From the NCBI GenBank assembly GCA_937873255.1, contig CALMVM010000520.1, forward strand, positions 493 through 11,206: 10,714 bases of DNA, given 5' to 3'. The DNA is from an uncultured Verrucomicrobiota bacterium (GTDB lineage Bacteria > Verrucomicrobiota > Verrucomicrobiia > Chthoniobacterales > SZAS-18). Below are positions 1 to 7,781 of this stretch, piece by piece. Below the pieces are notes generated by a model. The model had not been told where the DNA came from, searched no databases, and worked only from the letters and a program-made list of their open reading frames with translations. A program made the translations under genes and the position numbers. Each line of letters opens with the position of its first letter. The stretch's first letter is position 1.

Positions 1-734
1 GTTCGACAGCGCGGGCAGCGCCCTCCGGCCTCCCAACGATGGGCGAAAAGCCACGACGGCGGGTACGTCCAGTCGTCACTGATGATGCGCACGGCGGTGC
101 GGCTGACCCAGCGAACGGTTTGCCAGAGCCGTCGGACCTGATCCGCGACGAGCGCGCCGGCGGGATTGGAAGGATGGAGGCGTGCGCGCCAAAGGATTTC
201 GTCGGCCATCCAATTCCCGACGCCCGGGAAATGCTCTTGCATGAGGAGCACGGCCTTGAGTGGAGTGCGGCGGCGGCGCTCGAGGAAACGCGTGAGGCCC
301 TTCAAAGTGAATTCGTTAGAAAGAACGCTGGGTGCGAGCGATGACCACCAGGCGGGGGGCTCGCTGCCATGGTGGACGCGGACACGGCCAAAGTGACGTT
401 TGTCTTCGAAAACGAGGGCGTGTTCGGCCTGGAGCAGGACGAAGTGGTCATGTTTGCGGGGAACGTAGTTGGACCGGGCCTCGCGGCGGAGCTCGCCGCT
501 CATCCCGAGGTGTACGCCCAGCCACCAATCGCCCGAGAAGTGAAAAAGCATCTGTTTGCCGCGAGCGTGAGATGCAAGCAGCACTTGTCCGGGAATTTGT
601 GACTGGAGAGCGGCGGTGTCGGTGTCACGGAACACGCGGAGTTCAGGGCGAGCGAGGAGGACGCTGAGGACCGGTTGGTCGAGGCCCGGATTCCATTGAC
701 GGCGGCTGTGTTCGACTTCGGCAAGTTCAGGCAT
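1..734 (-). CDS. mutM: Fpg/Nei-family DNA-formamidopyrimidine glycosylase (MutM-like), 3' end cut off by the window
   Basis: Base-excision repair enzyme of the Fpg/Nei family, which removes oxidised purines such as 8-oxoguanine and cleaves the abasic strand. The reading frame is open from the ATG at 734-732 to the window's left edge, giving 244 residues without a stop. The protein starts MPELAEVE, so Pro2 and Glu3, the catalytic N-terminal pair of the family, are present. A conserved lysine is at K60 (ARGKQ), MSG at 78-80, and DKRHFGR at 111-117 matches the DPRRFG strand. The helix-two-turn-helix signature [10 protein letters not shown] is at 171-180. C240 and C243 (CPRC) are the first half of the terminal zinc finger; the second CxxC pair lies outside the window. 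GC is high, unlike the dnd genes to the right. No Shine-Dalgarno is evident. Family membership is very secure; the exact substrate (Fpg or Nei type) is less so. Confidence 0.93.
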   Translation of the reverse strand, partial: MPELAEVEHSRRQWNPGLDQPVLSVLLARPELRVFRDTDTAALQSQIPGQVLLASHARGKQMLFHFSGDWWLGVHLGMSGELRREARSNYVPRKHDHFVLLQAEHALVFEDKRHFGRVRVHHGSEPPAWWSSLAPSVLSNEFTLKGLTRFLERRRRTPLKAVLLMQEHFPGVGNWMADEILWRARLHPSNPAGALVADQVRRLWQTVRWVSRTAVRIISDDWTYPPSWLFAHRWEAGGRCPRCR

Positions 735-779
735 GGATCGTTGTAAACAGGGTGAGTGGTGGAAAAATAAACGATTTCG

Positions 780-808
780 TTGCGCGCACCACCGGAGAAG
801 ATTATTTT
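780..808 (+). promoter_or_regulatory. Candidate sigma-70 promoter for the tRNA gene
   Basis: TTGCGC at 780-785 and TATTTT at 803-808 are separated by 17 bases and are followed by a GC-rich stretch (cagcccgcg), as is common at stable-RNA promoters. The predicted transcript would start about 20 bases before the tRNA. The -35 match is weak (3 of 6) and the -10 moderate (4 of 6), so this rests mainly on position. Confidence 0.35.
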
Positions 809-836
809 GCAGCCCGCGAGGGACCAAAAAATCAAT

Positions 837-908
837 GCCAGGGTAGCTCAGCGGTAGAGCAGGGGACTCATAAGCCCTTGGTCGGGAGTTCGATTCTCCC
901 CTCTGGCA
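837..908 (+). tRNA. tRNA with anticodon CAT (elongator Met, or Ile2 with modified C34)
   Basis: A full cloverleaf can be folded by hand. The acceptor stem pairs GCCAGGG (837-843) with CTCTGGC (901-907), with one G-T pair and discriminator A908. The D stem is GCTC/GAGC (846-849, 857-860). The anticodon loop is CTCATAA (867-873) with CAT at 869-871. The T stem is GGGAG/CTCCC (884-888, 896-900) around the loop TTCGATT. The anticodon stem has a G-T pair at one end and an A-G mismatch next to the loop (866/874). CCA is not encoded (aaa follows). The GACTCATAA context and the TTGGTCG variable region recall E. coli ileX-type tRNA-Ile2, so an isoleucine identity through lysidine is possible; methionine is the default call for CAT. 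It sits between the high-GC glycosylase gene and the lower-GC dnd genes. Confidence 0.93.
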
Positions 909-975
909 AATATCTCATTCGCAGCTATTTATGGCTAGTGTAGAGTCGAATTGAGAATAAGAGTGAGAATAATTC

Positions 976-1003
976 CAGCGTTGTCCATCAAGGTGCAACG
1001 CTG
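976..1003 (+). terminator. Stem-loop, possible weak terminator after the tRNA
   Basis: A perfect 8-base inverted repeat CAGCGTTG (976-983) / CAACGCTG (996-1003) encloses a 12-base loop and is followed by TTTAAAT. The short T run makes it a weak intrinsic terminator at best. It could end the tRNA transcript, or fold in the leader of the cysteine desulfurase message. Just upstream, GAGAATAA occurs twice (953-960 and 965-972). Confidence 0.4.
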
Positions 1004-1056
1004 TTTAAATGGGTGGAGTGGTCTCGCTCAGTCGTGTCATATTAGTGGCCTCCGAG

Positions 1057-2238
1057 ATGATCTACCTCGACCACAATGCCACCACGCCTCTTGATCCCGA
1101 GGTTTTCGAGGCAATGCGCCCATATTTCCTCGAACGCTGGGGCAATCCATCAAGTGCTTACAGTTTTGGCGCGGAAAATAAAAGCGCGCTCGAAGCAGCC
1201 CGTGCTGCTGTAGCCACGCTTATAGGGGCTCCGAGCCCACGTGACATCCTGTTCACCTCCGGGGCTACAGAAGCCAATAACGCAGCACTGCGGGCTGCCC
1301 TGCGAGCGAGTCCTGACAGGCGACACATCATCACCAGTGCCGTTGAACATTCCGCAGTCCTTGCACCTTGCAAAGACTTAGAACGTCCCGATGGCTATCA
1401 CGTTACTTACCTGCCGGTAAACGGAGAAGGAGCGCTTTCACTGCCAGATTTGGAGAGCGCTCTCACCAAACATGGAGGAAACACCGCTGTGGTGTCGTTG
1501 ATGTGGGCTAACAATGAAACCGGCGTGATCTTTCCGATCTCGCAAATCGCTGCTCTTTGTCGCGCGAGGGGGGTCCCTTATCACTGCGATGCTGTGCAGG
1601 CTGTTGGTAAGTTGCCTTCGGTGGATGTGCGCCAGATCCCGGTGGATTATCTATCGCTGTCTGCGCACAAGTTTCACGGGCCAAAAGGAGTAGGCGCGCT
1701 TTATGTGCGGCGGGGAGCGCCTTGGACTCCACTGCTTCATGGTGGACACCAAGAGCGGGGGCGCCGTGGCGGAACGGAGAACGTTCCTCTCATTGTAGGC
1801 TTGGGCAGAGCGGCCGAACTCGCGCACAGTCGCTTACCTAACTATGATCGGCTTGTCCGGCCTCTACGCGATGCGCTCGAGAGGGACATTTTGTCAACTG
1901 TCCCTGGAACAAGACGCAATGGGCATCTGACGGAACGGTTGCCGAACACGACAAATCTTTCTTTCCCTGGTATTGAATCAGAAGCGTTGCTGCTATTGCT
2001 AGAGCAGGAGGGTATCTGTGCTTCTAGCGGATCCGCGTGCTTGGCTGATTCAGACGAACCGTCTCACGTTATCACTGCGATGAGCGGGTCTGTAAACAAT
2101 TCGAGTTTGCGCATGTCTTTATCCTCCACTCAAGAGGAATTTGACGTCGGGTCAGTCGTTGCGACAATCAACAAAGCGGTCACTGCTCTAAAAGAGATAA
2201 GTCCCCCTTGGGAGCAAATCACCGCGCAACAATCTTAA
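1057..2238 (+). CDS. dndA: Cysteine desulfurase, DndA/IscS/NifS class
   Basis: PLP enzyme that takes sulfur from L-cysteine as an enzyme persulfide and, in Dnd systems, supplies it to DndC for phosphorothioate synthesis. From the ATG at 1057 the protein has 393 residues and begins MIYLDHNATTP, the usual start of the family. An in-frame ATG at 1009 would add 16 non-conserved residues and is less likely. H98 (VEHSA) fits the cofactor-stacking histidine, K205 (SAHKFHGPKG) the PLP-binding lysine, and C328 (GSAC) the catalytic cysteine on the mobile loop, followed by DEPSHVI. Length is normal. It points toward the minus-strand dnd genes and its last 20 bases overlap the end of dndB. The desulfurase call is secure. 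The name dndA rests on the neighbours; a general IscS serving the same role is the alternative. Confidence 0.9.
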   Translation: MIYLDHNATTPLDPEVFEAMRPYFLERWGNPSSAYSFGAENKSALEAARAAVATLIGAPSPRDILFTSGATEANNAALRAALRASPDRRHIITSAVEHSAVLAPCKDLERPDGYHVTYLPVNGEGALSLPDLESALTKHGGNTAVVSLMWANNETGVIFPISQIAALCRARGVPYHCDAVQAVGKLPSVDVRQIPVDYLSLSAHKFHGPKGVGALYVRRGAPWTPLLHGGHQERGRRGGTENVPLIVGLGRAAELAHSRLPNYDRLVRPLRDALERDILSTVPGTRRNGHLTERLPNTTNLSFPGIESEALLLLLEQEGICASSGSACLADSDEPSHVITAMSGSVNNSSLRMSLSSTQEEFDVGSVVATINKAVTALKEISPPWEQITAQQS

Positions 2239-3463
2239 CCTTTCGTGGGTATTCATTTCCGGTCACATGTAGATATTTGGCCGCCACATTATAGCCGTTT
2301 GGCGCAGGAGTCTCTCCGATCTGTTTCAAAAAGACGTTTAGAGCAAGAATCCCATATTTATGAAGAATTGTATTGTTTTCTGATCGCCACAAAAGTCCCT
2401 CCCATAACGGAGCAGTAATATCTAAAGAGACTTTGCTTAAAGCAGAAACAGCTTCATCAACTGTTCGACCGCGGTCCTGTAAGACTCGCGTCGCTCTAGC
2501 GAAAGCATCAAGTCCAACCGACCGGAAAAGAAGATGTCCGCCCTCCTTGTGCCGGTAGTTGGCAGCTAAGTGTCTTTCGGGCGAAGAGGCAAGTACTTTG
2601 CGAATCGGATCGACATGTTTTTTCAAAGCGGTCCAAAAATCGGCAGAGCATTGATAAATTTGTTTTATGACATCGGGATTAGCGGGTCCAGTTTCAACCT
2701 TTTTTCGCTCGCGGCGAATCTCTATGGGTGAAAGGAACCGCGCCAGTCTATAGAGGCCTACAACTGTAGTTACGCAAGTAACTTCGTGGTTCGGTATTGA
2801 AGCGCTCGGCAATAGCGGAACGAACTTCATATTAAAACTTTTGTAGTTATCGATGAGCTGTCGAGTAGCGATCGCGAACATATCATCTTCGCTCAAAGCT
2901 ATTTTTTCGCTTTCAGCAACCGGGACTGCATATTTATTCAAGGTGGAGAATAAGCGGCGCGTACGTTCGCGACCCACGTCATCCGCATGATGCGCTACAA
3001 AAATAACTGTTTGCTCGTCCTGCGCTAGCTGGTTGTTTCCAATAATCGCAGCACGAATTCCTTCCACACGGTGTTGACCATCCACGGCGAATACAGTCTC
3101 GTCACCACTAAATTGTATAAAGCCAAACGATCGCTCAAGACGTTCATTCAAATCAACTTCTTGTACTGATGTCCCCTTACTAACGGTGATCGGAATCCAA
3201 TCCGGTTCGCCGCCGTACATACCCAAAACGATTGCATTGAAAAAACGTTGCGGTTGAGAATTTAAGTATTTAGCAATTTGCGCGGTACGTTCAGAACGCA
3301 GCTCGCGCTGGATCCACATTTTTAGACTTTCGTCCTCGTCAATCTTCGGTACGGGTTTGACATACTCATCCACCTCGCCGAAAGTCATAGTTGCAGTATA
3401 ATACCATCGATCACCCATGTGGGATCGAATGGCAGGAAATGCTTTGGCAGTCAATTTGCTCAT
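2219..3463 (-). CDS. dndB: DndB-like DGQHR-domain protein
   Basis: Belongs to the DGQHR group, which includes DndB of phosphorothioation systems and DpdB of 7-deazaguanine DNA systems. Characterised DndB proteins modulate modification and can repress dnd transcription. The defining DGQHR is at residues 128-132 (FAVDGQHRVEGIRAA), followed near 161-171 by LFSTLNKYAVP, a second conserved block of the family. The chosen ATG at 3463 gives 414 residues; a TTG at 3478 in the same frame would add five residues and overlap the upstream gene. It lies 4 bases after the GIY-YIG gene and is surely cotranscribed with it. GC is low (about 43% in one hand-counted line). It is separated from dndCDE by its own promoter, unlike the common dndBCDE order. 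The family call is strong. Whether it is DndB proper or another DGQHR protein is inferred from its neighbours. Confidence 0.85.
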   Translation of the reverse strand: MSKLTAKAFPAIRSHMGDRWYYTATMTFGEVDEYVKPVPKIDEDESLKMWIQRELRSERTAQIAKYLNSQPQRFFNAIVLGMYGGEPDWIPITVSKGTSVQEVDLNERLERSFGFIQFSGDETVFAVDGQHRVEGIRAAIIGNNQLAQDEQTVIFVAHHADDVGRERTRRLFSTLNKYAVPVAESEKIALSEDDMFAIATRQLIDNYKSFNMKFVPLLPSASIPNHEVTCVTTVVGLYRLARFLSPIEIRRERKKVETGPANPDVIKQIYQCSADFWTALKKHVDPIRKVLASSPERHLAANYRHKEGGHLLFRSVGLDAFARATRVLQDRGRTVDEAVSALSKVSLDITAPLWEGLLWRSENNTILHKYGILALNVFLKQIGETPAPNGYNVAAKYLHVTGNEYPRKVKIVAR

Positions 3464-3467
3464 ATAT

Positions 3468-3977
3468 TTAAATATCAAAAAGATCTTTGATTTGTTCAGC
3501 TACTTCTATTCTGCCTTCGTAGTCGTGATTGCAAGGGGGTAAGAACGCGTCAATGAGAGCAAGTTCAATTTCGTTAATTTTTGTGCGATCTTCAATTGGT
3601 GCATAGTACACCCAAAGATACCCATTCCAAAGTCGCAGCATCTTGGTAATGTGGTGCCGTCTTCCTTTGCCTTGTTGGTAATAGAAATATTGCCTTAAAC
3701 GTTTGCGTAGACTCTGGCGCGGGGATTCGGTTTTGCCGATGTATAACATGCAACTGCAAGCAGGGTGACTGGCAATCTTAGGTTTAACCACGAAGCTATA
3801 AACTCCGCTTTTTGTATTTGGGACAGCATCCAAATTATCACGATGAAACCTTATTGGCGTATCCCATTGCAATTCTTGTGGAAGCTGTAACTCGCGCCAG
3901 TGCTCAACTGAAAGCATCATGCGTTTCACATGATAGTCGTGAATCGTAAATTTTTTTGGAAGTAGGGGGTCATCCAT
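3468..3977 (-). CDS. GIY-YIG nuclease-domain protein next to dndB
   Basis: A 169-residue protein with a GIY-YIG endonuclease fold in its C-terminal two thirds. The first motif is SGVYSF (GVY at 58-60) and the second LYIGKT (YIG at 79-81). A basic helix follows (SLRKRLRQYF, R91-F98) that should carry the catalytic arginine. E138 in EIELALIDAFLPPCN fits the metal-binding glutamate, since its distance of 12 residues to N150 matches that in UvrC. All key residues appear present, so an active nuclease is expected. The segment between the two motifs (KPKIASHPACSC) is somewhat longer than usual. Residues 1-50 are not recognised. It is first in a two-gene unit with dndB, behind a strong -10 element. 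Inference: it may be the DNA-cleaving partner of this Dnd system, or a nuclease linked to the DGQHR protein. I do not know a named family for it. Confidence 0.82.
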   Translation of the reverse strand: MDDPLLPKKFTIHDYHVKRMMLSVEHWRELQLPQELQWDTPIRFHRDNLDAVPNTKSGVYSFVVKPKIASHPACSCMLYIGKTESPRQSLRKRLRQYFYYQQGKGRRHHITKMLRLWNGYLWVYYAPIEDRTKINEIELALIDAFLPPCNHDYEGRIEVAEQIKDLFDI

Positions 3978-3998
3978 AAATCGATTTCGCGGAAGAAG

Positions 3999-4007
3999 AT
4001 TATACCA
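3999..4007 (-). promoter_or_regulatory. Extended -10 promoter for the GIY-YIG/dndB unit
   Basis: On the minus strand a perfect TATAAT (4004-3999) is preceded by TG one base upstream (4007-4006), that is TGGTATAAT, an extended -10 element. No good -35 is seen at 17 bases, which extended -10 promoters tolerate. The start of transcription would fall near 3992, giving a leader of only about 15 bases before the ATG at 3977. It lies in the 107-base gap after the dndE fusion gene (3978-4084). Confidence 0.6.
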
Positions 4008-4084
4008 AGTTTAATCGTTTATTTTGCCCGTGACTTAATGGTCCGTTGATTGCTTTTCGACCTGACACTGTAGTCATTGAGAAT

Positions 4085-5638
4085 TTACCAACATTTCACC
4101 ACCTCTGCATCTCTCTGTGGCAATTTGCAAAAGGCTAATCCTTGTGTCAATCGGCTATCAGAGAACTCGCTTGGCATCAATCTGCGCCCATAAACGCCTT
4201 TCAGAGCTGTTAAACCTCGGTCGGTTTGATTGCAGGCAAATGCAATCACAGTGCCGATTTGCGAGAGGAAGTCGTACTCAGCTCCCTCAAAGTCACCAGG
4301 ATTTTGCGAGAGTAGCATCAAGCAGCAACCTCTCGAACGGGACTGAGTAATTAAACGCACGAGCGAGTCACTGCGTGATTTGCGCAGAATACGGTTGGCT
4401 TCGTCGATGATGAGCATGTGTCTCAGTTCACGATGCCCATTCACAAGCGGCGCATCCTCTTGCCCAAGCAAGTAATCGGCGGCAGCGTCTAATAACAAGC
4501 CTACAATTAGATTCTTGTAACTGTCGGGAATGTCAGCCTTGAGTGATAATACCCAAGAGCGCGAGAAAAACTCTGCTGGTGCGAGGGTTGGCTCGAAAGC
4601 GTCGAAGCGATTTAGTTCACCAAGTAGGCTCGATACGCTATCGGCGCGAGAGTTCGCATCCTCAAGTGCCGATTCATAGGTGGCGTGGACACTCTCTAGT
4701 CCTCTGCCGCCAGTGCTGCGTGCAACCTGCTCGATGCATGATAGCAATCGGTCACGTTGCACTGGGCCAGCAGCAGGAGCAGAGGCACAGATGGAGTCGC
4801 GCAGACGCATGCACGCAGATTGCAGCCCGATGTCCCCGCGATCTGGACGCGGTAGGAAGTCGAGTGGAATTGGATCAAGTCCTACGACAAGTGTGGTCAC
4901 ATTTTCTGCGTTTTGATCAAAAGTCCCGTGATACTGACCGCCAGGAGCAAAATCTGGTTTGGGGTCTACATAAATGAACGGTACCTGTGTAGCGTGCAGA
5001 ATCTGGCGAATAATATGCACACCGATGCGGGTTTTACCTTGACCCGTTTTGCCCATCAGAACCAGATGTGGGGAACCACCTGCGTTCAACACGAAACTGA
5101 TTGGCTCGCCACTCGGATGAGCTTGGCTGACAGGGCCAATTTGTAGACGGATCGGGCCCACAGTTTCAAAATCGTCTTCGGTTCCGCTACGACCGCCACG
5201 CGAACGGGTAGCAACGCCATCCGGCAGACGATTGGCCAGATTCATAGCCAGTTGGACCACATCATCGCCAGCTTGTTCCAAGTCTTCGCGCAGCAGTTGA
5301 CAACCACGCGCCCAATGGGCTTCCACCGTCACCCGGAAATCGTCGACTCGGCTGCCTTCCTTCAATCCACCTTCCAATATGAATAGGGTCATCCAAAGGT
5401 CGATTTCCTTGCCGAAAAGCTCGCGGCCTCGCAACTCCCCTTTACTCCCGCGCTGATCATTGGACAGATGCGGAGGTGAATCCGCTTCCAACAGAGAACG
5501 ACCGATCATGAGGCGGATGTTTTCGTAGCGGGGGCGGTTGCCGCCGAGGCGACCATCGAGCTTTCGTTCGAATTCAAGCGCGTCTTGGGTGGGTCGGAAA
5601 ATAGAGGTCGTCACCTCATCACGGAAAGCAAGGTTCAT
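4085..5638 (-). CDS. dndE: DndE domain fused to a HerA/FtsK-type ATPase
   Basis: A 517-residue two-domain protein. Residues about 10-140 resemble DndE (DUF1832), normally a free-standing protein of roughly 110-130 residues that binds nicked DNA in the modification complex: RYENIRLMIGRSLL (37-50), then GRELFGKEIDLWMTL (71-85). Residues about 160-517 form a HerA/VirD4-like P-loop ATPase with Walker A GKTGQGKT (196-203), YVDPKPDF (223-230), Walker B LIIDEANR (409-416) and SQNP (444-447) as sensor motif. Such ATPases are ring-forming DNA translocases. Its ATG overlaps the dndD stop in an ATGA, so the two are translationally coupled. DptH/DndH of classical Dnd restriction is also a HerA-like ATPase, so the fusion could bring a restriction motor into the modification complex; that is inference. 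The ATPase call is secure. The DndE call rests on short motifs and the position after dndD. Confidence 0.85.
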   Translation of the reverse strand: MNLAFRDEVTTSIFRPTQDALEFERKLDGRLGGNRPRYENIRLMIGRSLLEADSPPHLSNDQRGSKGELRGRELFGKEIDLWMTLFILEGGLKEGSRVDDFRVTVEAHWARGCQLLREDLEQAGDDVVQLAMNLANRLPDGVATRSRGGRSGTEDDFETVGPIRLQIGPVSQAHPSGEPISFVLNAGGSPHLVLMGKTGQGKTRIGVHIIRQILHATQVPFIYVDPKPDFAPGGQYHGTFDQNAENVTTLVVGLDPIPLDFLPRPDRGDIGLQSACMRLRDSICASAPAAGPVQRDRLLSCIEQVARSTGGRGLESVHATYESALEDANSRADSVSSLLGELNRFDAFEPTLAPAEFFSRSWVLSLKADIPDSYKNLIVGLLLDAAADYLLGQEDAPLVNGHRELRHMLIIDEANRILRKSRSDSLVRLITQSRSRGCCLMLLSQNPGDFEGAEYDFLSQIGTVIAFACNQTDRGLTALKGVYGRRLMPSEFSDSRLTQGLAFCKLPQRDAEVVKCW

Positions 5639-7755
5639 TGGGCGAAGGTGAAGAACTGGTTTTGGTAGACACTTGAGCCTTCCTCAGTCTCAGAATCGAA
5701 CTGGACAAGAAGCTTCTGCCCGACTTGATCATTAATGGCTTCGAGGAAAGGTTGGCGCACTTCCTCATCGTGAGTGAGGATAATGATCTGATCAGTGTCA
5801 AACTTGGCCAGCGCTTGCAAAGCGCGAAGTCGATAGTCAGACGCGGCGTTGCCCACAGGGGTGTCAATGACCAGTGGAATGCGGCGCCCGGTGATGCGGG
5901 CTAGTGCAAGGCAGAAGGCGATAGCAAAGGCGCGCCGCTCGAAGCCAGAGCCACCTGCTAATGGAAGCTCTTTGCCATTGCGCAGTACCAACGAGGGCTG
6001 TTGACCAGCCGTAAGCCGGACGCGGCTGCCCTTGAAGCGACGATCCGCAATTTGAGTGAAAATCTCGGTGACGACCTCCTCTAAACGAGCAGCAGAGATT
6101 CGCTCCAAGCGGTTGGAGAACTCTTCGTAGGCACGTTTCGCGCGGTCGGCAATGGCAACACGCAGTTGGTCTGGCCCCAATTCTTTGAGTTCTTCACGGA
6201 CTTCGCCTAAACGCTTGTTGCGCCGGTCAATGTCTGTTTTGGAGGATTCGATTTGGCTATTCAGCTCGCCTAGACGCCGCTCGGCAGTTTGAATTTCAGG
6301 ATTGAGTTGATCAAGCTTGGCGAGCAATTCGCGGAAGGCGGAAGGCTTATCTTTTGCGAGGCGCAGTTTATCATTTGCCTCTAACAATTTGCTGGAAGCA
6401 TCGCGGTACTCCCTCGCTTGTCGCTTTAAGTCCGCAGACAACCCCCCGACTGCCATCGCTAGTTGCCCCCGCATTCGCTCACGGGCATCGTCGCCCTTCA
6501 CATGGCCAAGAACATAAGATTTCGCCATCTTCGGGTCTGGCGGATTGTAGATGACGTCAAGAGCTTCAAGGAAACGCTGTTTGAGCTTCTGTCGAACATG
6601 CTCGGCGAGGTTTCCAACAAGTGGATCGTTTTCGGCTGGCTCAGGCATGGCGGCAGCAATAACGGCCTCTTTGCGCGTCAACGTCGCATCTTTGATTTGC
6701 TCCCACTCTTCGCGCAGATGCTCTTTCTCCAATTGCGAGAGAATCGCATCGTTGAAGCGGCTTACAGCCATTGCCAATCCAGCATTGCCTAATTTGTCAG
6801 CTAGGCTTTTGCGTGTTTGCGAAGTAGATTTCTCCGCTTGTTCAACAGCATTTTGGAGGAAATCTACGTTCTCCGCAGAAGGACTGCCATAGGAGACGAG
6901 TTTGGATTTAACATCCTCACGCTGCTGCTCACGAGCTTCCTGCTCGGCACGAAGCTCGGCGCGCTGCTGTTGCAGCACGCTTCGAGAACGATTGTGACTC
7001 GCAATCTCCGTCTCAAGTTGATCACGTTCGGCTTCTAGCTTCGTGAGTTTCCCTTTACTAGCCCCTTTCTGAGAAGTGTTCGCAATGAAAGTCTGTAGCC
7101 GGGCAGCAGTCTCCTTGAGCAACGTATCGCCGAACATCACCTCCACTGCCCGGCGCAGACCGCCGTCGCCCATTGTCTCGATTAACTCAGCCGCCTGCTC
7201 GCCATCAAAAAAGAATGCCGGCGTAAGATGAGCCGGAAACAGGCGTCGCTCCAGTTGGTCGTTTGCGTCGTCAGCGTTCTCGAAATCAAGCGGGCGACCA
7301 TCGGGATAGCGCGCGTCTGCAACATGAATTTCCAAGGTCTCGAAGCTCTCTCCCGGCTTCGGCTTGTTACCAGCGGTAAAAAACCAACGCCGAAGTACTC
7401 GAAGTTCACGGAATTCTTCTGTGGACGATGCGGGGCTGAACACCAATTCAATTTCCGTCGGCTCCTCTGGCGGCGCACCTAAACGGCGGAACTGCGCCAT
7501 GGCCGCCCGCATTGTTTCTAGCGTGTTGTCCCGACGACCGTCCGAACCAACGGAGCGATTGCGGAAACCTTCGCAATGACGCAGCCCGTACTTACCGAAA
7601 AGCCCCAGGTAAAGAGCCATGAGGAAGCTGGTCTTCCCGTGACCGTTCATTGCACCCACCAACGTGATTGGCCGCTTCGGCGTAGGACGGTGGAACTCGA
7701 AAACCGTGTCAGCGTAGACGCGCCAATGGCGGAGGTGCAGCCGAGATAAATACAT
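5635..7755 (-). CDS. dndD: DndD, SMC/Rad50-like ATPase of DNA phosphorothioation
   Basis: A 706-residue protein that forms the ATPase of the DndCDE modification complex and is thought to open or nick DNA for sulfur insertion. Walker A is GAMNGHGKT (34-42). A long charged coiled coil follows from about 230 to 520, rich in E, K, Q and R. The C-terminal head has an ABC-like signature AGGSGFERRAF (about 600-610), Walker B LVIDTP (about 628-633) and the H-loop ILTHDEE (about 659-665). Length is normal for DndD. I see no CxxC zinc hook in the coiled coil; the region 230-600 has no cysteine at all. The ATG at 7755 lies 26 bases after the small gene and the stop overlaps dndE by four bases. A general RecF/SbcC-like ATPase is the only alternative, and the neighbours argue against it. 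Confidence 0.93.
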   Translation of the reverse strand: MYLSRLHLRHWRVYADTVFEFHRPTPKRPITLVGAMNGHGKTSFLMALYLGLFGKYGLRHCEGFRNRSVGSDGRRDNTLETMRAAMAQFRRLGAPPEEPTEIELVFSPASSTEEFRELRVLRRWFFTAGNKPKPGESFETLEIHVADARYPDGRPLDFENADDANDQLERRLFPAHLTPAFFFDGEQAAELIETMGDGGLRRAVEVMFGDTLLKETAARLQTFIANTSQKGASKGKLTKLEAERDQLETEIASHNRSRSVLQQQRAELRAEQEAREQQREDVKSKLVSYGSPSAENVDFLQNAVEQAEKSTSQTRKSLADKLGNAGLAMAVSRFNDAILSQLEKEHLREEWEQIKDATLTRKEAVIAAAMPEPAENDPLVGNLAEHVRQKLKQRFLEALDVIYNPPDPKMAKSYVLGHVKGDDARERMRGQLAMAVGGLSADLKRQAREYRDASSKLLEANDKLRLAKDKPSAFRELLAKLDQLNPEIQTAERRLGELNSQIESSKTDIDRRNKRLGEVREELKELGPDQLRVAIADRAKRAYEEFSNRLERISAARLEEVVTEIFTQIADRRFKGSRVRLTAGQQPSLVLRNGKELPLAGGSGFERRAFAIAFCLALARITGRRIPLVIDTPVGNAASDYRLRALQALAKFDTDQIIILTHDEEVRQPFLEAINDQVGQKLLVQFDSETEEGSSVYQNQFFTFAQ

Positions 7756-7781
7756 GGAGGGAAACGGCGGCGAAGACCGGA

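Noticed and set aside
39..667. Several plus-strand frames at the left edge
   Set aside because: They are shadows of the glycosylase gene on the minus strand, whose catalytic and H2TH motifs are clear in frame.
753..793. GTGGTG / CACCAC inverted repeat before the tRNA
   Set aside because: The arms are short and low in complexity with a long spacer, so chance is the better explanation.
1009..1056. Upstream ATG start for the cysteine desulfurase
   Set aside because: The extra 16 residues are not like the family's start, and MIYLDHNATTP from the ATG at 1057 is the standard N-terminus.
4543..4977. Plus-strand frame of 144 codons
   Set aside because: It is antisense to the Walker-motif region of the dndE-ATPase gene and has an arginine- and serine-rich composition typical of shadows.
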